A stretch of DNA of 64,000 bases from Slackia exigua ATCC 700122 (GCF_000162875.1 NZ_GG700630.1:884015-948014); one strand, 5' to 3'. Positions 44,819 to 54,822 are shown, counted from the stretch's first letter. Numbers and translations are program-made. Notes: generated from the letters alone by a model not told the origin.

Positions 44819-45844
44819 GTGCCCAAGCGCCTTCAGACATACTTCGCTATCCTGACGGTCATCTTCGCGACGACGGGCGCCCTGCTCACAGGCATGCTCG
44901 TGCTGGTCAACGCGTTCGGGCCCGTGCCCGTGTTCTGGATGGCGACCTCCGGCACGCTCATCACGTTCTCGGTCAGCCTCGTGATCGGCTACTACATCGC
45001 CGAACCCCTGAAAGACCTGCATGGCAAAGCGCAGGCGCTCCTGCGCGGAGAACCGGACGCCGAGGTTGCCCCCGACGGGCGCCTCTATGAGGCCGACCTG
45101 CTCGCCCATGATTTCGCGACGCTGTTCAAGAAATCGAAATCCCAGTTCGGCGATCTGTACATCCAGCAGAAACGCCAGACGAAATTCATCAGCGACGTCG
45201 CCCACGAGCTGCGCACGCCGCTCACGGCCATCCATGGAAGCGCCGAAACCATGCTCGACCCCGATATGCCGCCCGAGATGCGCGCCCGATTCTGCCAGAC
45301 CATCATGAGCGAATCCGAGCGCCTCACGCGCCTTGCGAACGACCTGCTCACATTGCAGCACATCGAAGACGGCACCGACAGCGCCACGCTCGAGCGCATC
45401 GATCTGCATCGCGTGGCGAACGAGGTCGCCGACGCGCTCGAACCCCTGATCGACGAGCGGGGCGGCACGATCGAAGTGATCGGCGAAGCCCCCGACGTGC
45501 TCGGCAATCCCGACCGTCTCTACCAGGTCGTCTACAACCTGGCGGCGAACGCCTGCCGCTTCATCGGCCAGGAAGGGCACGTCGTCATCAGGCTCGAAGG
45601 ATTCGCCGACCGCTCGATCGTAAGCGTCGTGGACGACGGGCCCGGATTCGGCGATATCGACCCGAAACTCCTGTTCACGCGCTTTTATCGCGGCGATAAC
45701 TCCCGCGCGCGCACGACCGGCGGGTCCGGGCTGGGACTCGCCATCGCCAAGAGCATCGTCGATGCGCACGACGGCACCATCGAAGCCTACAACGTCCCTC
45801 GGGGCGGCGCCTGCTTCAGCGTCTCCCTGCCTAGCGTGCACTGA
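44819..45844 (+). CDS. PhoR-like sensor histidine kinase with two membrane helices
   Basis: A 341-residue kinase with two N-terminal helices (about residues 8-30 and 37-60) joined by a loop of only a few residues. There is no extracytoplasmic sensor, so it probably senses within the membrane. The kinase core has the H box FISDVAHELRTPLTAIHGS (His129), N box NLAANACRF, G1 VDDGPGFG, and G2 GGSGLGLAIAKSIV. It starts with GTG at 44819, 6 nt after the response-regulator stop, and the ribosome binding site is weak (AAGGCG), so coupling is likely. Confidence 0.92.
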   Translation: MPKRLQTYFAILTVIFATTGALLTGMLVLVNAFGPVPVFWMATSGTLITFSVSLVIGYYIAEPLKDLHGKAQALLRGEPDAEVAPDGRLYEADLLAHDFATLFKKSKSQFGDLYIQQKRQTKFISDVAHELRTPLTAIHGSAETMLDPDMPPEMRARFCQTIMSESERLTRLANDLLTLQHIEDGTDSATLERIDLHRVANEVADALEPLIDERGGTIEVIGEAPDVLGNPDRLYQVVYNLAANACRFIGQEGHVVIRLEGFADRSIVSVVDDGPGFGDIDPKLLFTRFYRGDNSRARTTGGSGLGLAIAKSIVDAHDGTIEAYNVPRGGACFSVSLPSVH

Positions 45845-46015
45845 CGAGGATCCGAAACGCCTGCCCTATCGCATGCATGCGGCAGGGAGGATATCGACCG
45901 CGCCCGACGGAAGACGGGCGCAAGACCATGGGACGGGGCACCGAATCGGCATCCCGAACGACGGCTTACGGAAGCCAGCCATGGCCTGCAGGAATTCGCG
46001 TGCGATACGCGTCGG

Positions 46016-46768
46016 CTACGCCGGCCTCCTCCAACGCGTCAAACGGCGCTCGGCCACGTCGAACAGCTCGTAGAGGATCACGCCCAGCACGGCCATCGCG
46101 ATGATGCCCGCGAACATGCGCGGGTAATCGAGCAACGCCCAGGAATTCACGATGAAGTACCCGAGGCCCGTCGAGCCGGCGAGGCTTTCGGCGAAGAACA
46201 GGATGGCGACCGCCGTGCCCGATGAGATGCGCAATGCGGTGAAGAGCTCGGGCAGCGTGGCCGGCACGACCACGTGGCGATAGACGTCAAGACGCCCGGC
46301 GCCGAGCGAACGCACCGATTCTATGCTGTCCTCGGGAACCGCCTTCGCTGCATCGCGCACGGTGACCAGCACCTGGAAGAAGATCGTGAGCGCGATGAGC
46401 GCGATCTTGGGCGCGTCGGCAAGGCCCATGAGCACGATGAGCACCGGAAGCAGGACCACCTTCGGAAGCGGGTAGAGGAAATAGAGCACCGGCGCGAAGA
46501 CGGCGTCGAGGCGCGGAGAGCGCCCGCAGACAAGGCCGAGGGGTATGGCGAGCACCGTGCCTGCGAACATGGCGATGACGACGCGATAGAGGCTCGTGCC
46601 GAACGCGGGCAGGATCTCATCCCCGTAGGCGATGAGCTGCCGCACGGCCGGAAGCGGCTCGGGCAGGGCGGGACTTCCCACGAGCATCGCCGTGATATGC
46701 CATCCGGCGAATATGAACGCGATCGCAAGCGCGTATCCTGCGATCTTGCGCACGGCTTCTCTATGCAT
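46016..46768 (-). CDS. ABC transporter permease (SsuC/TauC/ThiX-type)
   Basis: A 250-residue membrane permease with six helices and the EAA loop AKAVPEDSIESVRSLGAGRL of nitrate/sulfonate/taurine-type importers; FFAESLAGSTGLGYFIVNS is another family mark. It works with the ATPase gene upstream, which it overlaps by 8 nt. GGGAGGGGGG precedes the ATG. No periplasmic/lipoprotein binding protein is next to it, so the substrate cannot be told; aliphatic sulfonates, taurine or a thiamine precursor are family options. Confidence 0.88.
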   Translation of the reverse strand: MHREAVRKIAGYALAIAFIFAGWHITAMLVGSPALPEPLPAVRQLIAYGDEILPAFGTSLYRVVIAMFAGTVLAIPLGLVCGRSPRLDAVFAPVLYFLYPLPKVVLLPVLIVLMGLADAPKIALIALTIFFQVLVTVRDAAKAVPEDSIESVRSLGAGRLDVYRHVVVPATLPELFTALRISSGTAVAILFFAESLAGSTGLGYFIVNSWALLDYPRMFAGIIAMAVLGVILYELFDVAERRLTRWRRPA

Positions 46769-47531
46769 GGTTCCCCCTCCCATGCAGCACGGCGCGCAGC
46801 GTGCGGCACCGCTCGAAGAAGAGATCGGAATCGCGCCAGGCCGCATCCGTCATCTCGGAGTTTTCGAGCGCATAGACGATGCGTCCGGGACGCGGCGAGA
46901 CGACGACGACGCGCTGCCCGAGGAAGACCGCCTCTTCGACCGAATGCGTGACGATGACCTGGGAATACCCTTCCTTTTCCCACGTGCCTTTCAGCATGGA
47001 CTGCATCTCCTCGCGCAGGAAGGCATCGAGCGCCGACAGAGGCTCGTCCATGAGAAGGACGTCGGTATCGCAGGTCAACGCCCGCGCCATGGCAAGGCGC
47101 TGGCGCATGCCGCCCGACAGCTCGGACGGGTACGCATCGGCGAAGTCGGCAAGCCCGACCGTCGCAAGCGCCTGCGCGACGCGCTCCCGACGCACGGACG
47201 CGGACGCATGGCGGATCTGCAGTCCCAGGCCCGCGTTCTGCGCGACCGTCTTCCACGGCAGCAGGCCGAAATCCTGCAGGATGAGCGCCGTCGCACGGCG
47301 CGGCGATGCGATCGGCCGCCCGTTCACCGCGACGGAGCCGGACGTGGGCGCCGCAAGCCCGCTCGCGATGCGCAGCGCCGTCGACTTCCCGCATCCGGAC
47401 GGCCCGAGCACGGCGACCGATTCGCCGGGACCCACATCGAGCGTGAAGCCGTCGAGGGCCTGCGTCGCGCCCTGGGCGCCTTCGTAGACCTTGCAGACGT
47501 TCGACCAAGAAAGGCCGGCTCCTTCGGGCAT
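46761..47531 (-). CDS. ABC transporter ATP-binding protein (SsuB/TauB-type)
   Basis: A 256-residue ATPase with Walker A GPSGCGKST (about residue 47), Q loop ILQDFGLLPWKTV, the signature LSGGMRQRLAMARAL, Walker B VLLMDEPLSALD and H loop VIVTHSVEEAV. The pattern FGLLPWKT is typical of the nitrate/sulfonate/taurine group. The start could be ATG at 47540, which overlaps the MATE stop (ATGA), or ATG at 47531 with AGGAGG 10 nt upstream; the second is listed. It couples the transporter to MATE. Confidence 0.9.
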   Translation of the reverse strand: MPEGAGLSWSNVCKVYEGAQGATQALDGFTLDVGPGESVAVLGPSGCGKSTALRIASGLAAPTSGSVAVNGRPIASPRRATALILQDFGLLPWKTVAQNAGLGLQIRHASASVRRERVAQALATVGLADFADAYPSELSGGMRQRLAMARALTCDTDVLLMDEPLSALDAFLREEMQSMLKGTWEKEGYSQVIVTHSVEEAVFLGQRVVVVSPRPGRIVYALENSEMTDAAWRDSDLFFERCRTLRAVLHGRGNHA

Positions 47532-47536
47532 ACGCC

Positions 47537-48982
47537 TCATGCCTCCTGTTCCTGAGCGGAGATACGACGATTCAAACGGCGCATCTCGACGATGACGAAG
47601 ATGCCGACCGTGAAGACGGCAAGGAAGTCGGACAGAGGCCACGAGAAGAAGATCGAACGGAGCGGCGTCATGCCGTCGAAGACGAGCGGCATGACGAGAG
47701 GCAGCCCCACCTGCGCCGGAACGAGGAAGAGGATCTGGCGCGAGAGGGACAGGACGATGCTCTTCGCCGGCTGGCCCGTCGCCTGGAAATAGTTCGATCC
47801 CATGATCTGGAATCCTATGAACGGGAGCAGCACCAGATTGATGCGCAGGGCGCGCACCGTGAAATCCACGAGCTCGGGGCTGTCGATGCCGAAGAAGACG
47901 ACGATCTCGCGTGCGAAGACCATGAGCAACGCCCACATGACCGTGGCGGTGGCGGTCGCGCCGACGACGCCCGTGCGGAAGGTCTCGCGCACGCGGCTCC
48001 AGAGCTTGGCGCCGTAGTTGTATCCGAGGATCGGCTGCACGGCGATCGCCATGCCGACGAGCGGAAGAATGACGAACATCCCCACGCGGCTGACGACGCC
48101 GATCGTCGCAAGCGCCCCGTCGGCGCCGATCGGATCGGCCGATCCGTACGTCACCAGGACATAGTTCGTGACGAAGCTCACGAGCGCCGCTCCGGCCTGG
48201 ACCGCGAACGATGCGGCGCCGAGAGACAGGATGGCGCCGACGATCTTCGCCTTCAACGGGAAATGACGCACGCGCAAACGGATGGGCACGTCCGGGGTCT
48301 TCAGGAAGTACCACAGCACGCTTGCGGCGGAAAGCGCGGTGCCGGCGACCGTCGCGAGCGCGCTGCCGTGGACGCCCCAGCCGAAGCCGGCCACGAACAG
48401 CGCGTTGAACGCCGTGCAACCGACCGCGCCGATCACCATGGTCCACAGCGCGCGGTTCGGCGCGCCCGTCGTGCGGATGAAATTATTAAGACCGGCCCCG
48501 ACCAGCTGGAATACGCTCCCTACGCAAAGGATCTGAATGAACGCGCGTGCATAGGGTCGCGTCTCGTCGGTCGCGGAGGACAGGTCGAGCAGGAATTCGA
48601 TCACCGGCGGGCAGAGCGAAAGCGCGCCGAGCGCGACGGCCACGACAAGCCCGAGAACGAAGGTGTTGCCGAAGACGCGCTCGGCCTCCTCGTGCCGTCC
48701 TTCACCGAGACGCAGCGCGCACAGGGCGTTGCCGCCGGCGCCAACGAAGATCGACAGCGCCATCGTAATCAGCATGACGGGCGATGCGACGGTGATCGCC
48801 GAAAGAGCCAGATCCTCGGCGAAATTGCCCAGGAACACCGAATCGATCAGGTTGTAGGCGCCGTTGACGATCATGCCTGCGACAGCGGGGACGGCGAATT
48901 CCACCACGAGCGCTCGGATATCGCCCGTGCCGAGACGGGAGATCCGGGCCGCTTCCCCGTGTTCGTCATGCCGTTGCGCCAT
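47537..48982 (-). CDS. MATE-family efflux transporter
   Basis: A 481-residue multidrug/cation antiporter of the MATE family with two six-helix halves. Marks are VEFAVPAVAGMIVNGAYNLI, SVFLGNFAEDLALSAITVAS and, in the second half, GVVSRVGMFVILPLVGMAIA, QPILGYNYGA. The start MAQRHDEHG at 48982 fits the family start; GAAGGAG lies 11 nt upstream. The stop codon overlaps one possible start of the ABC ATPase gene, so the three genes are probably co-expressed. The exported compound is unknown. Confidence 0.88.
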   Translation of the reverse strand: MAQRHDEHGEAARISRLGTGDIRALVVEFAVPAVAGMIVNGAYNLIDSVFLGNFAEDLALSAITVASPVMLITMALSIFVGAGGNALCALRLGEGRHEEAERVFGNTFVLGLVVAVALGALSLCPPVIEFLLDLSSATDETRPYARAFIQILCVGSVFQLVGAGLNNFIRTTGAPNRALWTMVIGAVGCTAFNALFVAGFGWGVHGSALATVAGTALSAASVLWYFLKTPDVPIRLRVRHFPLKAKIVGAILSLGAASFAVQAGAALVSFVTNYVLVTYGSADPIGADGALATIGVVSRVGMFVILPLVGMAIAVQPILGYNYGAKLWSRVRETFRTGVVGATATATVMWALLMVFAREIVVFFGIDSPELVDFTVRALRINLVLLPFIGFQIMGSNYFQATGQPAKSIVLSLSRQILFLVPAQVGLPLVMPLVFDGMTPLRSIFFSWPLSDFLAVFTVGIFVIVEMRRLNRRISAQEQEA

Positions 48983-49068
48983 ATGGTTCGCCGCTCCTTC
49001 GACCCCCGTGCAGCGGAGGCCCGCCATCAACCTTAGCCCTCGCATGCGAGGGCTATCGCCACACCGTT

Positions 49069-49644
49069 CTAAAACACGTCGGACCGCACGTCAATGAGCC
49101 GCCCGATCGCCGAGAGATAGGCATCCAGCAAGCCTTCGATCGTCTCTTCCGAAAACGGCCCCAGCGTCCCGCGCGCCCCTTGGACGCAGAGGTCTTCCAG
49201 ATACGCGGGCACGTTGCGCCCATCGGTCCGGATGCCGCCTTCGGGCTTGAACACATTCGTGCCGCAGCCGACGTTCAGACAGCCGTCGCGCGCCTCGAGC
49301 GATATGCCGGCGAGCTTGCCCGCATCGCAGACGACGTCGTTTTTCGGCTTCACGCGCACGATGCCGTCAGCCACGCCGCAGAAGTCACGTATGACCTGGG
49401 CGCAGGTCTGAGCGAGCAGGATGCTCGACTCGGGCCAGATGGCTTGGGGCGTGCGCGGCCGCAGCAGGAAGGAGAAGTACAGCCCGCCGCGCGGACTCTC
49501 CCACACGCGCTTCCACGTGCCCCGCCCCGATTCCTGCGCGAACGAAGCGACGCAGGCGCCTGCCGGCTCGCCTGCGCGCGCGAGCGCCCAGACATCATCG
49601 TTCGTGGAAGCGGTCGTGCCCTTCCATGTCACCCTAAAGCGCAT
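49069..49644 (-). CDS. Biotin-[acetyl-CoA carboxylase] ligase, short form
   Basis: A 191-residue biotin protein ligase catalytic domain without the DNA-binding N-terminus of BirA. It has STNDDVWALA, ESGRGTWKRVWESPRGGLYF (biotinyl-AMP loop, GRGxxxRxW), KPKNDV (the KWPND form), and KLAGISLEARDGCLNVGCG with the nucleotide-binding Lys. It transfers biotin to carrier subunits such as carboxylases or decarboxylases. It lies 11 nt inside the end of the folP-folK gene. BioY imports the biotin; no biotin synthesis gene is in the window. Confidence 0.88.
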   Translation of the reverse strand: MRFRVTWKGTTASTNDDVWALARAGEPAGACVASFAQESGRGTWKRVWESPRGGLYFSFLLRPRTPQAIWPESSILLAQTCAQVIRDFCGVADGIVRVKPKNDVVCDAGKLAGISLEARDGCLNVGCGTNVFKPEGGIRTDGRNVPAYLEDLCVQGARGTLGPFSEETIEGLLDAYLSAIGRLIDVRSDVF

Positions 49645-50941
49645 GGGCCGCCCCGTATTTCACCTGATCGGAAGTCATGGTCGTGCCATCGGCCAGAACG
49701 TGCGTCGGCGCAAGCTCCATCAGAGGCTTCACGACGAAATCCCGTTCGAGGATCCGCGGATGCGGGAGCGTCAGCGCATCGGAGCCGATCACATGCATCT
49801 GATAGTCGAGGATGTCGATATCGCAGGTGCGCGGCCCGTTTTCGATCTCGCGCACACGTCCGAGGCTGCGCTCGATCGCATGCAGGTAGCCGAGGAGCTC
49901 CTTCGGCGCGATGCCGGTTCGCGCAAGCACCACGGCGTTCACGAACGGATCCTGATCCTCGAGATACGCGGGCTCGCTTTCATAGAAGCGGGAGATGTCG
50001 ACGATCTGGGTGTCGGGAAGCGTGCAGAGCGCGCTTATGGCCTGATTGAGGTTCGCGATCTTGCCCTCGGTCTCTTCGCCGGGATGCGCGACCAGGGGCA
50101 CATTGGCGCCGAGCCCGAGGAACACGTACGGACGCAGGCCCTTGAGCGCCTCCATCGTGGTCGCGACGTTATGCATGCGCAGCACCGTGGCGCCCAGCTC
50201 GCAGCCGAGCAGCGCCTCGGCGGCGGAAGCCTCGTCGCGCTCGGACGGCTCGTCGATGCCGTAGGCGCGGCCTACGTAGCTCTTGCGCGAGGGAGCGCAC
50301 ATGACCGGATAGCCGAGCCGCGCGAATTCCTGGAGATTGCGCATCATGACGAGCGTCTCCTCGGGCGACTTCCCGAATCCAGGACCTGGATCGATGCAGA
50401 TGCGTGCACGATCGATGCCATGGGATTCCAGCAGCGCGGCCTGGCGGGACAGGTAGTCTTTCACCTCGGCGACGATGTCGTCGTAGGCGGTGTTCCGCTG
50501 CATGGTCGCGGGAGTGCCGCGCATATGCATGACGACGCAGCCGCAATCCGCATCGGCAGCCACGCGCACCATGGCGGGATCGGAAAAGCCCGAGACGTCG
50601 TTGATGATCGAGGCGCCCGCATCGACGCAGGCTTGGGCGACCGGGGCATGGCGCGTATCGATGCTGACGCAGATTCCCTGGTCGGCAAGACGACGAACGA
50701 CATCCACGACGCGCGCACGCTCTTCTTCGCAGGAAACCTCCGCCGCGCCGGGACGCGTGGATTCGCCGCCGACGTCGACGATCTGCGCGCCATCGTCGAT
50801 CAGGGCACGTGCGTGCGCGAGGGCCGAATCGAGGTCGGCATGCGCGCCGCCGTCCGAAAACGAGTCGGGCGTCACGTTGAGCACGCCCATGACGATGGGC
50901 GTCCGGGGGTCGAACGCATATGATCCGCAGCGCCATTCCAT
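49634..50941 (-). CDS. Fused dihydropteroate synthase and HPPK (FolP-FolK)
   Basis: A 435-residue bifunctional folate enzyme. Residues 1-265 are dihydropteroate synthase (GVLNVTPDSFSDGG, GGESTRPGA, SIDTRHAPVAQACVDAGA, MHMRGTPATMQRN, IDPGPGFGK). Residues 271-435 are 6-hydroxymethyl-dihydropterin pyrophosphokinase (YVFLGLGANV, ESEPAYLEDQDPFVNAV, RTCDIDIL, HPRILERDFVVKPLMELAP). The separate FolB aldolase, often between the two, is absent. GAAGGAG lies 10 nt upstream of the ATG. It follows ftsH, with a terminator hairpin between them. Confidence 0.94.
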   Translation of the reverse strand: MEWRCGSYAFDPRTPIVMGVLNVTPDSFSDGGAHADLDSALAHARALIDDGAQIVDVGGESTRPGAAEVSCEEERARVVDVVRRLADQGICVSIDTRHAPVAQACVDAGASIINDVSGFSDPAMVRVAADADCGCVVMHMRGTPATMQRNTAYDDIVAEVKDYLSRQAALLESHGIDRARICIDPGPGFGKSPEETLVMMRNLQEFARLGYPVMCAPSRKSYVGRAYGIDEPSERDEASAAEALLGCELGATVLRMHNVATTMEALKGLRPYVFLGLGANVPLVAHPGEETEGKIANLNQAISALCTLPDTQIVDISRFYESEPAYLEDQDPFVNAVVLARTGIAPKELLGYLHAIERSLGRVREIENGPRTCDIDILDYQMHVIGSDALTLPHPRILERDFVVKPLMELAPTHVLADGTTMTSDQVKYGAAHAL

Positions 50942-50975
50942 GGCCGCACGCTCCTTCGATCCTTATGAAACGAAC

Positions 50976-50999
50976 GGGACCGCGCCGAAGCGCGGTCCC
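50976..50999 (-). terminator. Terminator after ftsH
   Basis: GGGACCGCGC-CGAA-GCGCGGTCCC is a perfect 10-bp stem with a tetraloop; on the minus strand GTTCGTTTCAT follows. It lies 30 nt past ftsH and before the folP-folK start. Confidence 0.7.
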
Positions 51000-51028
51000 A
51001 TCCATGGTACTCGCAAAACGTCTGCCGC

Positions 51029-53413
51029 TCAGGCGTCGCGGCCTTCTTGGGAAGAATCCCCATCGACGCGCTTCAGGACATCCTCCGTCGCGCGCTCGGA
51101 TGCCGTCTCGGCCGCACCGGCCGAAGCGGGGGCCTCGACGGCGGGGGAATCTTGCCCGGATGCCGAGCCCGCATCGACGATCTCGGCGAAAACGCCTTCG
51201 CCGGCGATGAGCCCGGCTTTCTCCTTCTCGAGGTATTCGTCCCACGTGCCGTCCAGCAGGGCATCGCACGCAGGCCCGTCGACCGTCTCGCGTTCGAGCA
51301 GAACGGACGCCATCAGGTGCATCTGGTCCGCGTGTGCGGAGAGCACCTCTTTTGCCGTGTCGTAGGCCTGCTTCATCAGGCGCGCGACCTCGGCGTCGAT
51401 GGCCTGGGCCGTCTTCTCGGAGTAATCGGCGGAATTGCCGTAGTCGCGTCCGAGGAAGACCTCGTGATTCGGCTCGCCGAACGTCTGGTGCCCCAGTTCG
51501 TCGGACATGCCGTAGTTCACGATCATCTTGCGCGCCTGCTTGGTCGCGCGCTCCAGGTCGTTCGAGGCGCCCGTGGTGATATCGCCGCAGAACAGCTCTT
51601 CGGCGACGCGACCGCCCAGGAACACCGCCAGATCGTCGATCATGGCAGCGCGGCTGACGAGGAACTTGTCCTCGTCAGGAACGGACATCGTGTAGCCGAG
51701 CGCCATGCCGCGCGGCACGATCGTGATCTTATGGACCGGATCGGCATGCTCGAGCAGATGCCCGACCAGCGCATGGCCGGATTCATGGTACGCGATGGTG
51801 CGGCGCGTCTCCTCGGTCAGGACGCGGTTCTTGCGCTCAGGTCCTGCCATCAGGCGTTCCAACGATTCATTGACCTCGGACATGCCGATGGAATCCTTGT
51901 TGCGGCGAGCCGTGAGGAGCGCGGCCTCGTTCATGAGGTTCATGAGATCGGCGCCGGTCATGCCGCTCGTCAGCTTGGCGATGCGCACAAGGTCGACGTC
52001 GGAGCCGAGCGGCTTGTTCTTGGCGTGCACCTCGAGGATCTTCTCGCGTCCGCGCACATCGGGCGCATCGACGACGACCTGGCGGTCGAAGCGGCCGGGG
52101 CGCAGCAACGCCGGGTCGAGCACGTCGACGCGGTTCGTCGCCGCGATCAGCACGACGGCGTCGTTCTTCTCGAAACCGTCCATCTCGACGAGCAGCTGGT
52201 TCAGCGTCTGCTCGCGTTCGTCGTGGCCGCCGCCCAAACCGGTGCCCCTCTGGCGGCCGACGGCATCGATCTCGTCGATGAAGATGATGGCCGGCGCCGC
52301 ATCCTTCGCCTGCTCGAAAAGGCTGCGCACGCGGCTCGCGCCCACGCCGACGAACATCTCGACGAACTCGGAGCCGGAAATGCTGAAGAACGGGACCTTG
52401 GCTTCGCCGGCGACCGCGCGCGCAAGCAGCGTCTTGCCCGTGCCCGGAGGTCCGACGAGCAGGCAGCCGCGCGGGATCTTCGCGCCGAGCTTCTGGTACT
52501 TGCCCGGATCCATCAGGAAGTCTTTGATCTCCTGAAGCTCCTCGACCGCCTCGTCCTCGCCGGCGACGTCGGAGAAACGCACGTCGGGGCGTTCTTCCAC
52601 GGTCTTTTTCGCCTTGGCGCGACCGAACGACATCTGGGAGTTGTTCGCCTTGGAGAACTGGACGAAGAAGAAGATCATGAGCGCCGCGAGCACGAGCATC
52701 GGCACCAGGCTCAGAAGCGCATTGGCAATGCCGCTCGGAAGTTTGACCTGGTATTCGATCTCAGGATGCTCCTTCATGAGCTGCATGAGGGAATCCTGGC
52801 CCACATAGGTGGACACGTAGGACGACTTCGCGCCCAGCGTCTTCTCGTCAAGGGCCTTCGTCTTCACGCCGAGCGCCGTCGGATCGGACGGCGAAAGGAG
52901 CGCACCGAGCTTGACGTTGATGGATTCGAACGCCGTGTTGTAGGCATCGGCCGCGGACGATCCTGCGGTCGCAGCCGGATAGTACGAGCCCGAAACGGTG
53001 TACTTCCCCGCATCGTAAACGACGTTTTCCACGCGGCCCTGCTCGACCGCCTGGACGAATTCCGAGGTGACAAGCTTATCGGGCTGTTCGGAGCTGCCCA
53101 TCATCGTCATCATCTGGCTACCGACGAAGAAGGCGAACAGGAACAGGATCAGGGCGGTGAGCATGGACGTGCGGCGAGGCGGGCGCCCTTGAGGGCCGCC
53201 ATCGGACGACGACCCGCCGAGCTCGTCGAAGGGATTCGTCCACGAAGGGCGGTCGTCGCGCGAAGGACGGCCTTCGTCCGACCGCGCAGGCGGACGGTAG
53301 TCGGGACGCTCGCCGCCGAACGAGGGCGGGGGGACGGGACGGCCGCCGTCGCGGCGGTCGTCGTCGCGACGGTTGTCGTTGCTGTTCGATTCGTTGTTGG
53401 ATTGGTCGCTCAT
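51029..53413 (-). CDS. ftsH: ATP-dependent zinc metalloprotease FtsH
   Basis: A membrane AAA+ protease that degrades short-lived and misfolded membrane proteins. The 794-residue protein has a long Asp/Arg/Pro-rich cytosolic N-tail (about 80 residues), two membrane helices (about 83-103 and 232-252) with an extracytoplasmic domain, Walker A GPPGTGKT, Walker [12 protein letters not shown], the second-region motif [20 protein letters not shown] and the zinc site HESGH. The Ala/Ser-rich C-tail is typical of high-GC species. The ATG overlaps the hpt stop (ATGA). A longer frame at 53518 overlaps hpt and is not used. Confidence 0.96.
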   Translation of the reverse strand: MSDQSNNESNSNDNRRDDDRRDGGRPVPPPSFGGERPDYRPPARSDEGRPSRDDRPSWTNPFDELGGSSSDGGPQGRPPRRTSMLTALILFLFAFFVGSQMMTMMGSSEQPDKLVTSEFVQAVEQGRVENVVYDAGKYTVSGSYYPAATAGSSAADAYNTAFESINVKLGALLSPSDPTALGVKTKALDEKTLGAKSSYVSTYVGQDSLMQLMKEHPEIEYQVKLPSGIANALLSLVPMLVLAALMIFFFVQFSKANNSQMSFGRAKAKKTVEERPDVRFSDVAGEDEAVEELQEIKDFLMDPGKYQKLGAKIPRGCLLVGPPGTGKTLLARAVAGEAKVPFFSISGSEFVEMFVGVGASRVRSLFEQAKDAAPAIIFIDEIDAVGRQRGTGLGGGHDEREQTLNQLLVEMDGFEKNDAVVLIAATNRVDVLDPALLRPGRFDRQVVVDAPDVRGREKILEVHAKNKPLGSDVDLVRIAKLTSGMTGADLMNLMNEAALLTARRNKDSIGMSEVNESLERLMAGPERKNRVLTEETRRTIAYHESGHALVGHLLEHADPVHKITIVPRGMALGYTMSVPDEDKFLVSRAAMIDDLAVFLGGRVAEELFCGDITTGASNDLERATKQARKMIVNYGMSDELGHQTFGEPNHEVFLGRDYGNSADYSEKTAQAIDAEVARLMKQAYDTAKEVLSAHADQMHLMASVLLERETVDGPACDALLDGTWDEYLEKEKAGLIAGEGVFAEIVDAGSASGQDSPAVEAPASAGAAETASERATEDVLKRVDGDSSQEGRDA

Positions 53414-54030
53414 GAGTTTCCTTGGTAGACCTCGGGCTTCAGCACGCCGATATAGGGAAGGTTGCGATAGTTCTCCGCGTAGTCCAACCCATAGCCGACG
53501 ATGAATTCGTTCGGACATTCGAACCCTACGTACGCGCAGTCGACCGGAGCCTGGACCTCGGTCTTCTTGCGCAGCAACGTAGCGATCTGGATGGACGCGG
53601 GCTTGCGCGACTCGAGGACGCGCATGAGGTACTTGAGGGTCAGGCCGGAATCGAGGATGTCTTCGGCGATGATGACGTGGCGGCCCTCGACGTTCGTGGA
53701 CAGATCCTTCAGGATGCGCACGATGCCCGAGCTCTTGACTCCGCTGCCGTACGACGACACGGCCATATAGTCCATCTCGAGGGGCAGGTTTATCGACCGG
53801 ACCAGATCGGACATGTAGATGGCGGCGCCGCGCAGCACGCTGATGACCAGCACGGCCGGCGATCCATCGTGCGTCGGCTCGTATGCCTTGTCAGCATAAT
53901 CCCTGGTGATGGCCTGTCCGATTTCTCGAACGCGCGCCTGGATCAAATCAGGCGAATAGAGCACTTCGGCGATATCGTCGTCTCCGTACCATGACGATTC
54001 CGACGAATCCCGCGTCTGCATCTCGCTCAT
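53410..54030 (-). CDS. hpt: Hypoxanthine phosphoribosyltransferase
   Basis: A purine-salvage enzyme making IMP (and GMP) from PRPP. The 206-residue protein has the loop LRGAAIYMSDLVRSI, the flexible-loop segment SSYGSGVKSSG, the PRPP-binding motif VIIAEDILDSGLTL, and the purine-site segment FIVGYGLDYAENYRNLPYIG. A short acidic tail of about 20 residues precedes the enzyme core. The hpt-ftsH order is widespread in Gram-positives. AGAGGG lies upstream of the ATG. Confidence 0.94.
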   Translation of the reverse strand: MSEMQTRDSSESSWYGDDDIAEVLYSPDLIQARVREIGQAITRDYADKAYEPTHDGSPAVLVISVLRGAAIYMSDLVRSINLPLEMDYMAVSSYGSGVKSSGIVRILKDLSTNVEGRHVIIAEDILDSGLTLKYLMRVLESRKPASIQIATLLRKKTEVQAPVDCAYVGFECPNEFIVGYGLDYAENYRNLPYIGVLKPEVYQGNS

Positions 54031-54135
54031 GTTGACTGCCCTCTTTCAAACGATGCGTACGAACGTGCAGTGTACCATCACTTCGCACCTCGCCTGCAGA
54101 TTCGGTCACCGCGCATCGGGAATACACGTCCTGCG

Positions 54136-54771
54136 CTAATACCATTCCCCGTCATACAGCATATCGTCATCGTAGAGCATGTCCCCGTCGTACGGACCGC
54201 CGTACCCGTAGCCGTACCCGTATCCAGGCCCGTAATAGTAGCCCGGATCGTACGGAACCGGGCCGAGCATCGCGGAGATGAGCCCGGCGAACAGGCATGT
54301 GACCAGGAACAGGCCGACTGCGATCCCGAAGCCGACGAACGACCACGTGATCGACTGGCTGCGCGCCTTCTTCCAGTTGGCATGCCCGGTCAAGACGGCG
54401 ATGAGCGCGGCGAACGGCCCGAAGAAGAAGCCGAGCACGAGCCACCCGAACTTCTGGCCCCCCGAAAGCTCGCGCAGCGGCTGGCCGGGTGCGTTGTCGT
54501 CGAGGGGCATCTGCTGCGCATAGGGCGCGTTCGCAGGACCGTTCGCGTACGGCGCGCCCGGTGCTGCAGGGCCGTTCCGCCATCCGTCGCCATGGAATGC
54601 CTGCGGTTGGAACGGCGCCGCGCCGTCCTGGGCTGTGCCGTTCGCCTGGAACCGATCGAAAGGCTGGGTCGGCGACGAGGTCGCGGGATCCGCGCCTTCA
54701 GCCGACGGGACGAGAGGGGTCGTAGGCTGCGCCGACGTGCCCTGCTCATGATTGAACGTCTGATTCGTCAT
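54136..54771 (-). CDS. Membrane protein with Tyr/Gly-rich tail, function unknown
   Basis: A 211-residue protein with a disordered Gln/Pro/Ala/Gly-rich N-terminus (about 1-100), two membrane helices (about 108-128 and 143-168) and a C-terminal tail rich in Tyr and Gly (YYYGPGYGYGYGYGGPY) ending in Asp-Tyr repeats. The tail could be extracytoplasmic and sticky, but no function is known. GAGG lies 7 nt before the ATG and a TATAAT box at 54817-54822 is upstream. No close family was recognised. Confidence 0.7.
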   Translation of the reverse strand: MTNQTFNHEQGTSAQPTTPLVPSAEGADPATSSPTQPFDRFQANGTAQDGAAPFQPQAFHGDGWRNGPAAPGAPYANGPANAPYAQQMPLDDNAPGQPLRELSGGQKFGWLVLGFFFGPFAALIAVLTGHANWKKARSQSITWSFVGFGIAVGLFLVTCLFAGLISAMLGPVPYDPGYYYGPGYGYGYGYGGPYDGDMLYDDDMLYDGEWY

Positions 54772-54816
54772 AAGGTGGCCTCGATTCGCATATCGTATGC
54801 CTCTTGTCAGACCACG

Positions 54817-54822
54817 ATTATA
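54817..54822 (-). promoter_or_regulatory. -10 box of the Tyr/Gly-rich membrane protein gene
   Basis: Perfect TATAAT on the minus strand, 46 nt before the ATG at 54771. The -35 is weak. Confidence 0.5.
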
